A stretch of 64,000 nt of DNA from Callipepla californica brunnescens (lineage: Eukaryota; Chordata; Aves; Galliformes; Odontophoridae): assembly GCA_023055505.1 (NCBI GenBank), contig JALIRH010000004.1, positions 52,271,115 to 52,335,114 on the forward strand, in the 5' to 3' direction. The stretch's first letter is position 1; the number at the start of each line of letters is the position of its first letter. The position numbers and the translations under genes were made by a program. This document shows positions 19,101 to 34,100 of the stretch, in pieces. Below the pieces are notes generated by a model. It was not told the origin of the DNA. It did no database searches and was given only the letters and a program-made list of their open reading frames with translations.

Positions 19101-22100
19101 GACATATTAATTGATAGTCTATCTAAGCAGCATTTAATGCACCAGTGATTCAGCATAACCAGTGAGGGAAGAAAAAAAAGGAAAAAAAAAAAAACAACAG
19201 AGAAAATAATGCTGGGATTGATCTCAAGAGTTCATCTTCATCCATCTCTCTCTGCTCTATAGCAGAATCAATGAGACCTAAGTACCCATGACAGATGTGT
19301 GATTTGTCCTTAAATCCATAGTGGTAGAGATACCACCATGCCCCAGACAACAGATTTCAGGGTTTCACAGTTTGTGCTGTCAGTGTTTTCTTAAGTTGAA
19401 TCTACTCTGTTGCCTGTTATTTGTCTTAACAAGGGAACAAGGAGAAAAGTTTGATCCCTATCATTTTTTTTTTGTCAGTTATCATCTTTTCTTAGATTTA
19501 CCTATTTAACTTGAAAAGCTGCACATTTCTTCAACCTTTCTTTTTTTGTTGTTGTTGACTTAAGTCTAATTTGCCAGCCTTAGTCCTCTTTATGACTGCT
19601 AAACCTAAAGACCTCATCCATGATGGACTTGTAACACATTTGTATCTAAACCTACAAATAAACCAAAAGAATTATTATTATTTTTTTTCCTCCTGAATTA
19701 ATTTAGCAATTTGTTAAAAACATTCTGAATTCTAGTTCTGCACTGTAGAGGGTGCTCCCACTCTTATCATGTTTGTCTTCTGCAGACGTGATCAGCACTC
19801 GCTCTGTTCTACCACCTGAGCCATCAAAGAAAAGGCACATTAACTCCAACCTGAGGGCAGGCCTCCCGCAAACCATCCGGGAGCATTAATCTGTGATAAT
19901 ATTTGGGCAGTAAACCATGGGTAAATATGAATTACATGTTGTAGGCTGTTATAGAGGATAAATGAAAATGTAAACTAAAAACATTAATCAGTAACAGAAG
20001 AATTACTATTCTGCTGACTAGCATAGCTAATGCTATTCCATCAAAAGCTACTTAATGCACATGCCACCTCCATCCAAAGAAGTCTCTGACATGTCATTAT
20101 GTTATCTGTTTTGTTCTATATTTGACTTTGTTCTATATTTGACTGCTTTTCCAAGCAGCACTACTGACCACTGCAGAAGACAGGCTCCTGGGAGGATCAG
20201 CTTTGTGTTTCACCCAATGGGGCTGTTTTGGGAACTGAATCTCCAATGCATAACCTCTCCACCAGAAAAATGAAGAAGATCCTCAAGGCCTTCTCTAAAT
20301 GTACCTTTTTAAGGTGATAAATATAGACACTTCCTACAGCCCTGGCATCTAATTTATTCTATTTCAAATCAGACTGCTGACCAAGAGCCAGAGAGTTTCC
20401 CTGGAGACAGAGCATATGCTATATACCAAGGGTTGGAGAAGTGCTTGAAATTTCCCAAAGCTCTGCATGGGAATGCAATCTTCCTCTGTTCTACTTCCTT
20501 TGAGAAAGAAAACTCATCAGTGTTTTATGAACAGACACTAAGTAGCCTTGAGTTATATATTGCAGACCACTCATCACTGCAATAGATTTGCAACAACCAC
20601 AATTCCGAGGAGGATTTGAACAATGTCTAAAATCAAGCTGTCATGTTTCCACAAACACTGGCTTGTTTACCCAGGAACAGTGGAACAAACTGAATGGTAA
20701 CAAGTTACACATTGGGTAGCTCACTGTACGGTTAAAATGGATGCATCTTGTGAGTTAATTTGTGCTGTATTTTTATTTTAAAATGGGAGGCATCTCTTCT
20801 GAGAAAAACCTTCCCCGCATGGCACTGTATTGACAGATGCCCATACGTGCATGAATACATGTTTGGATGTGCACCACTTGCAGTGTCTCAATAATCCTAG
20901 GGTCTCTTCATAAGAGTTTTTGAGCACTAAACAAACAAAGTTCCTACTATCAATATAAGAAAAAATAAAAGAGAGAGTGAAATTTCTTGAAATAAATAGT
21001 GAGCACAGCTGCAGTGTGATGCAGCAAACACTGCCAACTCTGTACGGAACAGGATTGATTCATCCACCAGAAATTGACCCAGGGTTAATTAAAAACAACA
21101 AAATAAAACATCAGAACACACACACAAACACAAAGCTTACCTCCAGATATTTTATCTTATTAGCAAAATCTTCATTATAACTCCTGTAATTATTTTTTCT
21201 CTTAATTGCTTCTTCACTCAGCACTTTGACTTGGTTTTCAGACTGAAGAAGTTCTTTTTCAAGCTCTTCAGTCTCAAAAAAGAAAACAAAACAAAGGACA
21301 GTGATTTCTGAAATACACAGTGCCTACCTGAACCACTAGAAAATCAGCAATCAGAACAAAGGGAGAGCAAGCTGCATTGAAAACACATCTGCTGAGTAAA
21401 TAACTGCTTTTAAACTGTTAATGAGGATAAGAGATAATGGGATTGTTGATGTGGGGAGAGACCTCTGGAGGAGCTCTTGTCCAACCCCACCTGCTCAAGC
21501 AGGGCCACCTGGAGCCAGCTGCCCAAGACTGTGTCCAGATAGCTACTGAATACATCTAAAGATGGAGAAATTAAGATCTTTAGATACTGGAGATTTTTAG
21601 ACCTGAGAACACACTTAACAACATGCAATGAACTGGCCCTTGGAGGTAAGTGAGTCTCCAGTTTCCTCTTAATGTACAGCATGTGACATTCAGTGCTATG
21701 ATATGTTCCAGTTAGAGTACCTTCTGTTTTAACATACCTCCAGAAGTAGCTCTGCATGCCTTTTCTCAGCAGCCTCTATCCTCTCATTCACTCTTCTGCT
21801 TATGTTTTCCTCCTCCAAAACAAAGAGTTTGCTTTGTTTTGCTAAGTACAGGAGCTTCCACTGAAGCATCACTCTAGTGGCAGATCATAAGTAGAAATAA
21901 GTTGAAATTGGGAGAAAAACTGTGAAGGGAAACACAACATTATTGAACACAGCATTCTTGGAGCAAGTCTAATTCAAGAATTTGGAATATTCATCCATAT
22001 TATTGAGGGAAGATTTAGGTTGGATGTTAGGAGGAAATTTTTTACTCAAGAGATGGTGAGACCCTGGCACTGCTGCCCCGAGCTGTGGGTGCCCAAAGCC

Positions 22101-25100
22101 ATGGATGAGGCCATGAGCTGGGGGAGGCACTCACATGGGGTTGGAGCTCAATGATCTTTAACCTCTCCAACCTAAGCTACTCTGTGATTTTATGATATCT
22201 TCTGTAACTTCAGGACTACAATCAGAAGGGCTCAGCTCAGCCTGGGATCCTGACAGAATCTAGAGATATTTACAAAGACACAGAATACCCTGTGAGCTTC
22301 AATCTAAAAGTCTCTGTACTGACACAGAGGAGGAATCTAAAGGTGATCAGCCTTCTGTAAAGTCTGGACCAAATAATTTGGTAAATTTATCTTAGAAAAT
22401 TGAAAAGCTAAAAGGGACCTGATTTTGTATTCGTAAATCCCTGGGGCTTGTAAACTACAAGGACAGAGCACAGCACTGATCCAAGAACAGCTGTTGACAT
22501 GGAAGTGCATACTGGAAGTCAGATAAAAGATTCTTATTTATCAAAAGAGTAAGAACTTAGAACGACATTTTAATGAGGAGAAAAGGAAAAACAGCCTACA
22601 GGTCTGAGCATTTTGGAGACAGAATTATGATGTAAATATTCAGTTCAGTGACCAGTGAACATTAATTACACTTAAAATTAATGAAAACACAAAGCAACAG
22701 TTTCACAGCTCTCGTCGAGTGTAAGTATCCTGGTAAATATCAAATGCCTTATGCAATTCTGGAGAATATTTTCTGCCATAATGACTAAGATCTGCTTACA
22801 TGTTCAATGATTCTCACCACCTGGCAGAGCGAAATCATGGGTATAGTTGAGGAAATGTTCTTCTACTGCCTTTGTATCACTGAATACTTACTTAAGCCGG
22901 CTTTGCTTTTGTATCTCTGATACAGTAGCAACAAAGGGCAGTAATGCATCGATTTACTGCTTTTTTTTCCAAGGATACAATACACACACTTTCCCATCTT
23001 ACCTCATCTTATTTTCTGCCTTCAGTTTTTGCTCTAGAGATGCCAGTTCCTTTGCATTACTTTCCTTGGACATTCTGTGGAAGAATAAACAGAAACAAAC
23101 AAAACAAACATTTTAGTAGCAGTGCACTGCAGTCCTAAATAATTCTTGCAAAACAATATACGATACCCCACTGACTACACAACCCAAAGATTTGGGTTTT
23201 GTTTGCTTGTTTGTTTGTTTGTTTCAGGGCATTTCTGTGCACAAGGCTAACCTTCATTTCCTTAGCTTTACCTAAGAGCAGATTTTCTCAGAAACCACCA
23301 CAAAATGATAATGGTTTGGTCCAAGACCTGGTACTGCTGTATGGAGCTTGCAGCTAAAACCAACGTTTGTGATTTTTTACATTTTGCACTGCTACAACAT
23401 TCTTTGTTATCTGAATATTCCTCATCTGGTGATAAGAAGCTGCACACTGAATTAGGGTAACGGGCAGCTGACCTCTTTGTTGTATGTAATTTCATTCCAG
23501 CCTACTGGTAAAGATCATAAACCCTTTGAAGTTCCTTATCAGATGTTCCACTTTAGAATACCTCAGACCAGCAAGACTGAAATTATTTACTATTGTTCAT
23601 ATTGAAAGATTACATACAATAGGCTGTCTTCAAGATGTTCAATTTTCTTTTCCAGGTCATTCTTTTTCATCACAAGGTTTTCTAGAGATTCAAGCTTTTC
23701 GCCTAACAGAACAGATAACCTCCTCAATCTAACAGAAGAAAAAAGATGTTAGATCTTTTGGCAGCAACATGGCCTCAATATGCAGTAAGAAAAACATCAG
23801 TAGTAAAATGGCAAAATTAAAATATCTGGATCCCAAAGCTGATAGGTAAGACCTACTTTGCCTCCATCTCCTCTCTTGTTCTGGCCCAGCGTTTTTCTTC
23901 TTCCAGTGCTTGCTCAAGCTTTTGGTGCACAGCTTTGTTTTCCAATTTAAGTTTGTTGTTCACGCATTGGGCGTTTTGTAGATATTCATTAGCCTACAAA
24001 GAATATTCAGCTAACATCTGCACTCCTTATTTCTCCCTCTCTTTTACCTTGTAATAATGTTCTGTGCTGCTACAGTGCTTTTCATTAAAAAAAAAAATCC
24101 CAGAGAACTTAAATAAATCGAGCTTGACCTCATATATGGAACCCACATACATAAATGGCACATCAAGACTGTATCTCTGGAACTTCATTTCCATGTCCTC
24201 ATTCAAGCCAGTCAGTTTGAATCCACCTGCAGGCTGTGTGCTGCCCACAGACACACGGTGCCTTGCTCCACCTGCAGGAAGAGACTTACGCTGTGTGAGC
24301 TCCAGGAGTGATGAAGTGAGAACGGGGAAGGAGCACTGGGAAGGTGAGCATGCAGTATTAAAGTGGAGGGAAGACAGGTGTATTGACTGAGGGAGATAGG
24401 GGCAGGAAGACGGAAGAGAGAAAGGAAGTAGGAAGCAGATGAATGGGGTCCTGGCTTGTGACTGGGGGAGTGCAGCAGAATTGCAGGTGAAGGGTGCATT
24501 TGATGGGGAGAACTTGGCAGTTCCTAATGCCAATATATCCCAGTTTCTAGAATCATAGAATCACAGAATGGATTTGGGTTGGATGGGACATTTAAGTTCA
24601 TCCAGTTCCAACCCCCTGCTACAGGCAGGGACACCTCCCTCTACAGCAGGTTGCTCAAAGCCTCATCCAGCCTGGCACTGAATGTCTCCATGGAGGAGGT
24701 ATCCACAACCTATAGGCTATAGGGCAGCCTATTGCAGTGTCTCACCACCCTCGCAGTCAAGAATTTCTTTCTAATATCTAGTCTAAATATACCTTCTTCC
24801 CATTTAAATCCATTTCCCCTCGTCCTGTTGCTACAAGGCCTTACAAAAAGTCCCACCCCAGCTTTCCTACAAGCCCCCTTCGTGTACTGGAAGGCTGCTA
24901 CAAGGTCCTTCCAGAGCCTTTTCTTCTCCAGGAGGAAGAACCCCAACTTTTTCCAGGAGGAAGAACCCCAACTTCAGACAGAATATCTATGAAAATTCCA
25001 CACCCATATTTCCAAGTCAGGATACCAACAAATCTCAACACAGTCATCATATATACATCAGTCTGTCCCATTCCCTCATTGCATATGAACTCTCTCCCAA

Positions 25101-28100
25101 ACCAACACCCTAGTATCACAACCCTCTAGTTTCTTGCATCCCAGATCACAAGACCACAGCCTCAAGTTCACCCCGCCTCTTAATACCCCCCTTAAGTATC
25201 ACAACACTTGCCCACGGCCTCAGTTAAAGAGGAGATCTCATCACTGCCTTCAATGCTTGAGCAGAATAGAAGGCAAATGTCTGTGCACCTTCTTCATGGT
25301 TGTACCCATCAAATACAGAGGCATGGGCAAATCAAAGCACCTGAAGCATTTCATGTTTCACTTTGCACAGGTCTGTGAGTCATTGTTTCATCAAGACCTG
25401 GCTTAGTAAAAACTCCAGCAGAATAAAAATCTCTTACCTTTTCTAGTTTCTGATCAAAATCCTCTTTTTCCCGTGCAATTTTTGATTGTAAAAGCAGTAA
25501 CTCAGAATCAATCTGATTTCTATTAAACAAAGTCAATTTGGACATATTAGGTGAGTATTAACACCAGATTACTAAATGCTGTCATAGAACCATAGAACAG
25601 CTTGAGTTGGAAGTGACCTCAAGGATCCTCAGGTTCCAACCCCCCTGCTGCAGACAGATCAAAGTATTGGATCAGGTTGCCCAGGTACCCATCCAACCTG
25701 GCCTTGAACACCTCCAGGGACATGGCATCCACAGCCTCTCTGGGCAGCCCATTCCAGCACTTCACCACCCTCTCAGTGAAACACATCCTCAGCCCTTTGA
25801 TATGAATGTAAGATACACAAACATCTGCACACATTTGAGATCTATTCCATTCAGACATTCTTATTAATGACTTCCTCCTAATATTTCCGATGAGAATAAA
25901 CCTGCAAAAAAGTTAAATACACCCCAAACTATATTGCTAGATCTTAAAATACAAATCAATGAAGGCTTGTGGGCCGTGTTTTCTATAGACAAACTGGTAG
26001 AATAATCGCTCAAACAGTAAGCAGACGGACCTTCAGGTAAATAAACCCTACTGGTTAAGGTGGTAAAATCTGAGCATGGATTGATCCTTCTTATTTCTGA
26101 TGGACATTGTGCAATTGTATGTTTTACAGGATGTGGTCTGCACAAGAGATACTCATTTTCCTTTGACTATCTTCTAAACAGAGTCATGGAAGAAGCAAGA
26201 GTCAACCTAAAGGAGTGGTTCAGGAAAGAAATCTGATACAAAGGAAGAGAGGATATCACAGGGGTGTCCTTTTATATAGAAGGCAAAACCTAAACTGAAC
26301 AGGCTTTGAGAGAATGTGCCAAATACTGAGATGGAAAAAGCACATTGACCAGATTCTTTCTTTAACTCAGCTGCTTAACTCATCTGCTTCATGAAATAAC
26401 AGAATGAGCTATGAAGGGCAAACATTCTAAAAGAAACAAAGACATTCAAAACATAAAACAGCTTCCAGATTCCAGCAGGATGAGAACAGAAGAACAATAC
26501 TGTTACAATGAGGCTATAAAATTCACCGTAACCCATGAGTCTGTGGTCATTCACCAGCTCGCAACTACTTAGGCCCTTTAAACATGAGCATGGATAAGCT
26601 CTCTAGCATAAATCCTCCTACTGGTATTCAAGAGTGTAAAGATAAGCAATTTATAACTGTCAACTGAAGCAAGAGGCATGACCAGATGCTGGCTGCAGCT
26701 CGTTTCTTCACAGTAATTACACTCTTAATTAATGGCAGTATTCATTTCATGAAGACATTAATGGATTAGTTCTGCCACCAAATAAAACAGTAGTTAAAAC
26801 AAAGTTCTGAATGATAATTTTGTCCATGTTTCACAGAACTCCTATTTTCTTCTTTGTAAGGGTTCTTAACTCAGCTTGTAGGGGTTCGAACAGGAAATCT
26901 GAAAGTCTAATTTTTCCCCATCCCCTTCGGTCATATAAACCTACACGTGACCCATGGCAGAGTCAGAGGGGAAGCAACTAAGGAGCTACCCTGGGCAATG
27001 TTAAACTGAGGATCTCCACACTGAGCTCTACCGTGTGTAGCAAACAAGCCCACAAAACAACATCAGATTTTTTTTGCTTATTCACATCATTTGCTGTATT
27101 TTGAACCTCAGGGAGTATACAAAAAAAAAAAAAATAGTCTCTGTGACATAGCAAATAACTATTCTGGGTGACAGAAAGATGGTAGCAATTGCAGAGATAG
27201 TTGATAGAATTATATATATATACACACATATATAGCAATAGTTGATAGAATCACCCCATACTCTTTAACTGGGTACAGCTCTAGTCCAAAAGGTACCATT
27301 ACTGGTAACTAAATGGGATTAAGCCCACTATCCTTCAGGTCTTCTCTGTTTTCACATTGATGCTAAGAGAAAAACTCCCACTTATACAAAGACACTTTGA
27401 ATTTTATCTATTTTACAATGTTAACTAACTCACAAACTTCATGAAATTTGGCTGCTTTTTGGTTCTTCATAAACATTGGTGTAACTTTTTCCAGTGAAAA
27501 CTCTGATGCAGGTTCAGCAGAGATATCAACCCAAAGAATTTACTAATTCTTACTTCTTTTCCAAGGCTGCTGCCATGTCGGCCTTATTAAGATCCATCTT
27601 GTTCTCCAAATGTTCACTTTCCTCTTTCAGTTTTGTGACGAGAATTTCCTCGTTACGTATCGCCTATAAGAAATAAAACAGACTGTGTCAAAATAAAATA
27701 CATTAAAAAAAAGCAGATAACGAATCCCTTTCCTGCCACTAGTCTTTAAGATTTCATAACATCTGAATGAGATTTTCCTCTGCTGTTTTCTAGAAAATCT
27801 GAGATTTTGCAGTCAAAATGACAACTGTCTGCAAAGAAAGAACGCTGAGGAAACAGAGGTTAAGGCTGTATTTATTATATTTAGTTTAAAAAAAAATGGA
27901 TCAGTGATAATGAAAATAAAAATATTAGCCTATGACATCTGTCATTAAAGGACACCTCATTGCAGTGTCAATTCAGGTACAATTCTGTTGAACTGGATGC
28001 CATTACTAAACAGGTTGCAAACAGAGAAAGCCCAGCTGTCTGTTAGCACCGTTAGAGTACTGTTAGCTTCTACTTTCCAGGTCTTGAACCTCCTTACAAT

Positions 28101-31100
28101 TATCACATCTGACACTGTGGATGAACATACACTGCTGAGTGCACTCCCATGAAGCCCCTTGTAACAGCTTCCATGAGCTCCTTGCTTATTCCAATTTCTA
28201 CAGCACTTCTGCAGTGCAAACCCTTTCATGACATTTGAACAAAGCCTTTTCTAAGCTTCTTCCTATCTTCTCCTGTATTGGAGAAAACAGCCTTCAATTA
28301 CTGTCTATCTATATATATCTAAGATATATATATCAGCCTTCAACAACTATATACCTATACATACATACATACATATATATACATACACACACACAATATC
28401 CCTTTCTTTTTCACATTTGTGCCCAGAAAACACCTTGATCTTCCTTCCTTTCAACTAGCTCCAAACAGAGCTAGACAGAGCCATGTTCAGAACTGAGGTT
28501 CAAATCATCCTCTCATAGTACCCTTTTTAATAAAAAAAATTATTTATTATTTTTTTAATTCCCTACAGACCTGTCCTGATGGACAAATTAGCCATTGAAA
28601 ACACACTGTATGGATCTTCTTTTCCAGCCCTGGTGCTTCTATGATCCTATTTCCAAAAGGGGTTTATGATTCAGTCATCAATCATCAGTGCTGATCAATC
28701 AGGTAACACGAAAGCCCATCACCCATCTCAGAAGGATAGCTCACATTTCACTCTGAGTCCCGCTCACTTCGACCAATCTTGAAATTAAAAGTTGATCTTT
28801 GCACTAACAGTGAACCACAACGATTTTGTGTTTAACTTACTGTTGAATTCAAACTGATCAACTGTTGCAGGTCCAGCAATTTGACATTCAGGTTTTCAAA
28901 CGTGCGCTTTTTTGCCAAAGTTTTCTCCTCCTGAGCAGCAAGGATTTTTTTCATTTCCCTATTCTGCATTAAAAATGACACAATTGATTCCCTCTGAGTA
29001 ACGTACCATGTGTTGCTTAAAAATTTATACGAAAGCATCTGGAGCCTTTCAAAATTAAGTGAGCACAACAACATCTACACTGGAAGAACATAACTGTCTG
29101 CAGAAACCACAGCTATGTACCCAAGGAATAAATTCTATGTGAGAAAGAAACGATAATTAATAAAAGATGCAAATGAGAATCTGATCTCTCCAGAGCTCAT
29201 GTGATTTTATGTCAGCGTAGGAACCTGATTTTGCCATCCCAGGCACACAGCTGCAGTCCTGTTCTGCAGAAACATATTCTCTGCAAGGAAGTTTTCTTTT
29301 AATCTATTTGTTTTTATGATGTCATTCTGGCAGGATACCAAATGTATGCAACTGAAAGTAGGGCAGGATATAAAAACCACTAAAAGCTTATCTGACAGTT
29401 TGGTGGTAAATATAAGCACTTTTATTTTAAGCAGCGTGTCTGGAGTGATGCAACCCCAGCACACAATGATTTGTCCCACAGCCAGCAGGAAGGACTGACA
29501 CAGGCACACAACATCATGGGATGAGCTGCTAGAAACTGGATGTTATGTACCATGTAATTTCGATGTGTGTGTGTTTGTGTGTACCCCTGCACACACACAC
29601 ACAAAGCCTCCGCAGGCAGAAGCCCAAGCAGAAGTTGGTGTGTGTGCACCCAAAGAGGCAGTTTTGCTCTTGGCCACTGTGGGGACATAAGTTAACTGCA
29701 AATGAGAAAGCCACACACAGCATCCAGCACAGCCTCCCAGGGCATTTCAAACCTTTACCTTTCCATCACATTCTTCTTTCTTTTTCTCAAGCTGACTCAT
29801 TTTTTCAGCTATTTTTTCTTGTAGTTCTTCTAATGCTGCCTTTGCTCTGATTATTTCTCTCTCTGTATTCCTTGTTTTACGATCAGTCTCAAGTAAGAGC
29901 ACATTTGTATTGATCTTTGTTGCCATTCTTTCATTCAGTAAGTCCACTTTTTCTTTATGCTGTGTCTGCAGGCGCTCTTGTTCCTCACTAAAAGAAAACA
30001 CAAACCACTTATGTTTCCTGTTACTGATTCACTGTTTCAAATGTTTGTTGAAATGAATGCTTGCTTATCTATATGTTGACAACTCAGCCTCTACTGTAAG
30101 GCACATGGGATTAAAACCATCTGAGACATTTCACTCTAACAGAACAGCTTTCTGTTCTTTATATTGCCTTCTCAACGTTCTATTTTTTCATAGGCTCATG
30201 GAATGGTTTGGGTTGGAAGGGGCCTTTAAGATCACCCAGTGCCAACCCTTCTGCTATAGGCAGGGACACCTCCCACTAGAGCAGGTTGCTCACAGCCCCA
30301 TCCAGCCTGGGATTGGTTTCCAAAAGGTTCATTAAAAATGGAAGAGCTGCCTTCAGGCACCAGAAGAATGAAGAAAGAAGAGTTCCCTTAAGAAAATGCA
30401 TTGCCATTTATTTTTGAACAGCTCTAATAGCAGCTTGCCAGGAGGTGACAGTAACTTGAAATCTGGCAGGGAGAAAACAACATCTCCGAAGTACCTGAAT
30501 CTTTAGGTAACTTGTGAAGAGGAAGAGAGATCCGTATCACAGTTACAGATTCAGAGTTCCTTCCTTTGTTGTTTGTTTTTTTTTCCCCTAAACTGAGAAC
30601 TGTGGTAATTCCTTAATGTAAATCACTGAAAAAGAAAATTCTCCCTGCCAAAGGAGAAGCCAGGCATCAGCTTTCCCTAAGCAAGCTTATCAGGGTTGCA
30701 GGGGGCAGGCAGCAGCAAGCAGGCTCTGCTGGTCAAGAAACCAGATCTTGAGAAGCAGGCTTGCTGCTGCAGCGCAGAGTTGCCTAGAAACATCGCAGCT
30801 AGCTGCAGGGGTGAGGGACAAGCACAGCTCTCCATGTTTTCATAACATTTCAGTTTGCCTTAATCACCTTGCCAGTATGTTTTTCCCCGCTCAAATAAAT
30901 ACGTACCACAGCACAGCACGCTGCCTTTCACAAAGGGCTTGCTTCTCATCCAGTAATTCAATTTCATAAGCAATGTTTTTCAACGCAGACTGCAGCTGAT
31001 TCATCTTCGCAGCACCAGATTCACGTGATGCAGTAACAAGAGCTACAAAATAAATACAAAAACACACAGAAGCCTCTTCGCTGCAAGAAGGCATAGCTGA

Positions 31101-34100
31101 GATAATGCATAAAGGGACTGATTCATAACCTTGAAGTCACTGCTGTAAGTACTGTCACTCAGCAAGGAACAGTTGTGATTCTAAGACACTAACTACATAA
31201 CATCCCTAAATCACGTACTTTATTTCAGCATTTTATTCTTATCACAAGTTCCCTGAGTCATCGTCGCTTATCAACAAGAAAAAGTTTGCCGTGTTCTTAG
31301 AGAACCGTTGCTCTTTTTCACTCTATACCTAGGGAATTTTGTAGGCATATATAGTGAAACGATAAATGTTCACTAAAAAACATCTGCATCAGCAGCTCTG
31401 GAAGCTGTGAAGAAGGAGCAGGATCACCTTGCTTGAATTCAACAGCATTTCCCCCTGAAGAGCTGTGACTGTGTGAAACCGAAGAGCCTTCATGAGGAGG
31501 CTCTGTGGATAAAGCTCCTCCGTGCATGGGCATTGCACTGGGGCATCTTTTCAGCTTCTGAGATAGCAGTCACATGAGCGTACAACCACCCACACAAGAG
31601 CACTTGGAGCAGAATGGCAGCAGCAAGTATGAACAGCCATCTAACTGCACAGCAACCATGGGACAGGCAGAGAGAAGGCGAGGGAGGGATCTTGCTGTAA
31701 GAACCGAATCAGCAAGCAGAGAATGAAGAAGAAGAAGAAATAAAAACCCACCAGTAAAACTCTCTGCTGTTTCCCAATGAGCCTAAAGCTGATCTAATTC
31801 TATAGTACCGCCCATCTCCCTGCACTGCTGCCATCCCTCCGAGCTCCACACTTAGAACCACGCAGCCTCATGGTTTCCCAGATAAACAAACCCAACCCCA
31901 TTGCTTCTCCTGCAAATAAAAGAATCCCAGTGCTCATCTAAATCATCCTCTTGAACACTTTCCTTTGTAGCTACAGTGAAGTTAGAATCCTAGAATCATT
32001 GCTGTAAAAAAGACCACCCAAAACATCACCAACCCATTACCACATCCACTAAACCACATCCCTCAACGGAGAAGGGAGGTAGCAGAGTATGCCTTGGTGA
32101 TATGAAAAGTAAAAATAGGGAAAAAAAAAAAAAAAAGAAAGAAAATTAGAGATCTAACTATTTTTATCTAGACACCTAAAGCTAACATCTCAGGTATCCC
32201 TTCATAGACAAAGATTGAGGTATTAAAACTCTGTGATTCTTCTGGCTTGCTTTAAATATCTATTCCATGTGAGATGAATCATGTCTCAGAAGTGCTACTT
32301 TCTCTTTACCAGCTGTGGGAGGTACTTGATTAGCATTTGGAGAGATGAACCCCTCCCAGAAGTAATGTTTACTATTTCATCGTTAGTAATCCTACTTTAC
32401 AGGAAGAGAACTTGCAGCACAGAACACTCCAGTGCCCCATCACAAGCATCAGAAAAAGGCTGTGCTACTGCTGTGATCAGAACTAATGCTGCAGTTCTCC
32501 CAGTGTCCTTCCAGTACTTGTGCACGGTCTTCAGAGAAGATGTCTCTCACACTATCCCTAGCAGAGTCACACATCAGCAAACACCCATCTTCATTCATTA
32601 ATAAGTTACTGAAAGCCATTTACCATTTCTATTTTCTATATCACAGAATTCTTCAAGTCATTTACACGCACAGAAAACTCCATTTTCTTTCCAGAGCTAG
32701 TTAGGTTGGTACTACCTGTCATCTCTGCAGCAATCTCTCCTGGAAAATTCTGGATTCTGAAGAGAAGCTTGCTGTTATTTATAGTCTCTTCTTCTAGGCA
32801 TTCAATAGTATGCCTTCGCATTTCCTCCTGACAATTAACAAATCCTCAAGTAAGAACAAATACAGCTGGTGAAAAACCTGTTGGGGTTTTTTTTTAGTAG
32901 TTATTCATTTTTGATTGTTTCCACACCTAGGCGCTTTGTTCTCCTTGCTCGCACTTTTTTCTCTTCCTTTCTTTCAGTCTTCAAAATAACAGTAACTTGT
33001 TTTACAGGGTGATGCTTAAAGAACAGAAAAGCCTCAATTCCTTATGGCCTGAAGCTGTACTGAAGAACGGAGCCTGTAGCTGGCCTACAGATACACCAGA
33101 AAGTCACCTCCTGGTACACAGCTGGTGGTGTGAAAAGGGTCACCTTTAGAGTGACAGCAGAGCAAGAGAAAATGGAGCTAACCAAAAGAAGTAACTAGGG
33201 GTGGGAGGAGTCCTTAAGTAACTTAATTAACTCCCAAAACTCATGTGACTGAGAACTTCGGGTGGACTGATAAAGCCACCCCTCCTTTAAATCTCTGGGA
33301 AAAGAAATAAGTTCTTAAATGGATACTGACATCACATCGTGCATAAAACCAGACCTATTTTTCTCCTTCATTTTAGCCAGCAGTTACAATCACCAGCAAA
33401 GACAGTGCAGGGAAAAAAAAAAGATGCTGTTAAATTTTGCTGTCTACAACGCAACTTCTATATGCATGAATATAAATTATTTGCCTTTTCTGAAGAAGAT
33501 GAAATGTTTAAATATGTAAAATAAATACATAAGAGGTTCTTAATTGCATATGAATTACATCCTCAATTAGCCGAAGCAGTGAAAAAGAAAACAGCTTTAT
33601 GATTTCAGCATGTTACATAAAACACTCATCTCATAAGGCTAATGCAGAGCTGGTCTGAACAGTTGATTCAGAAGCCTACTGACAGAGTTTTTACAAGTTT
33701 CACCCCTGCTTAGACAAATATTCTATGGACATACTTGTTAAAATGCCTTCTGCTTGAAGACATTCTGACTTTAATGACCACTGAGGTCTTAAAACTCAGT
33801 TACCTATGAAAAACCCTTTTCAGACAGAAGTTGAGGTATGATCTTCCACCACCGCGTGCAAAGCAGATGCTAGAAATAAAGACAAATTATTCCAAACCAA
33901 CCCCTTTGCACTGAGCTGAAAGACAAAGCACCTCCTTGCTGAACTCTGTACATTTGTTGTATTCATTGACATTAGTGGGGCAAGAGTAACCCCAAGAGAA
34001 AAGAACACATCTTCTGCATCCATATTGTCCCATCCCTGGAGGTGCCCAAGGCCAGGCAGGATGTGGCCCTGGGCAGACTCATCTGGTGGAGGCAGCCAGG

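Noticed and set aside
24027..24533. A 168-codon minus-strand open frame in a CCDC175 intron
   Set aside because: Low-complexity Ser/Pro/Leu sequence that does not fit the phases of the neighbouring exons and has no known domain.
26881..26893. GGGTTCGAAC, resembling a tRNA T-loop (B box)
   Set aside because: There is no matching acceptor stem, A box or cloverleaf around it.
27199..27252. Direct repeat TAGTTGATAGAAT flanking an AT/AC run
   Set aside because: Too short to call a target-site duplication, and the enclosed sequence is simple repeat rather than a mobile element.
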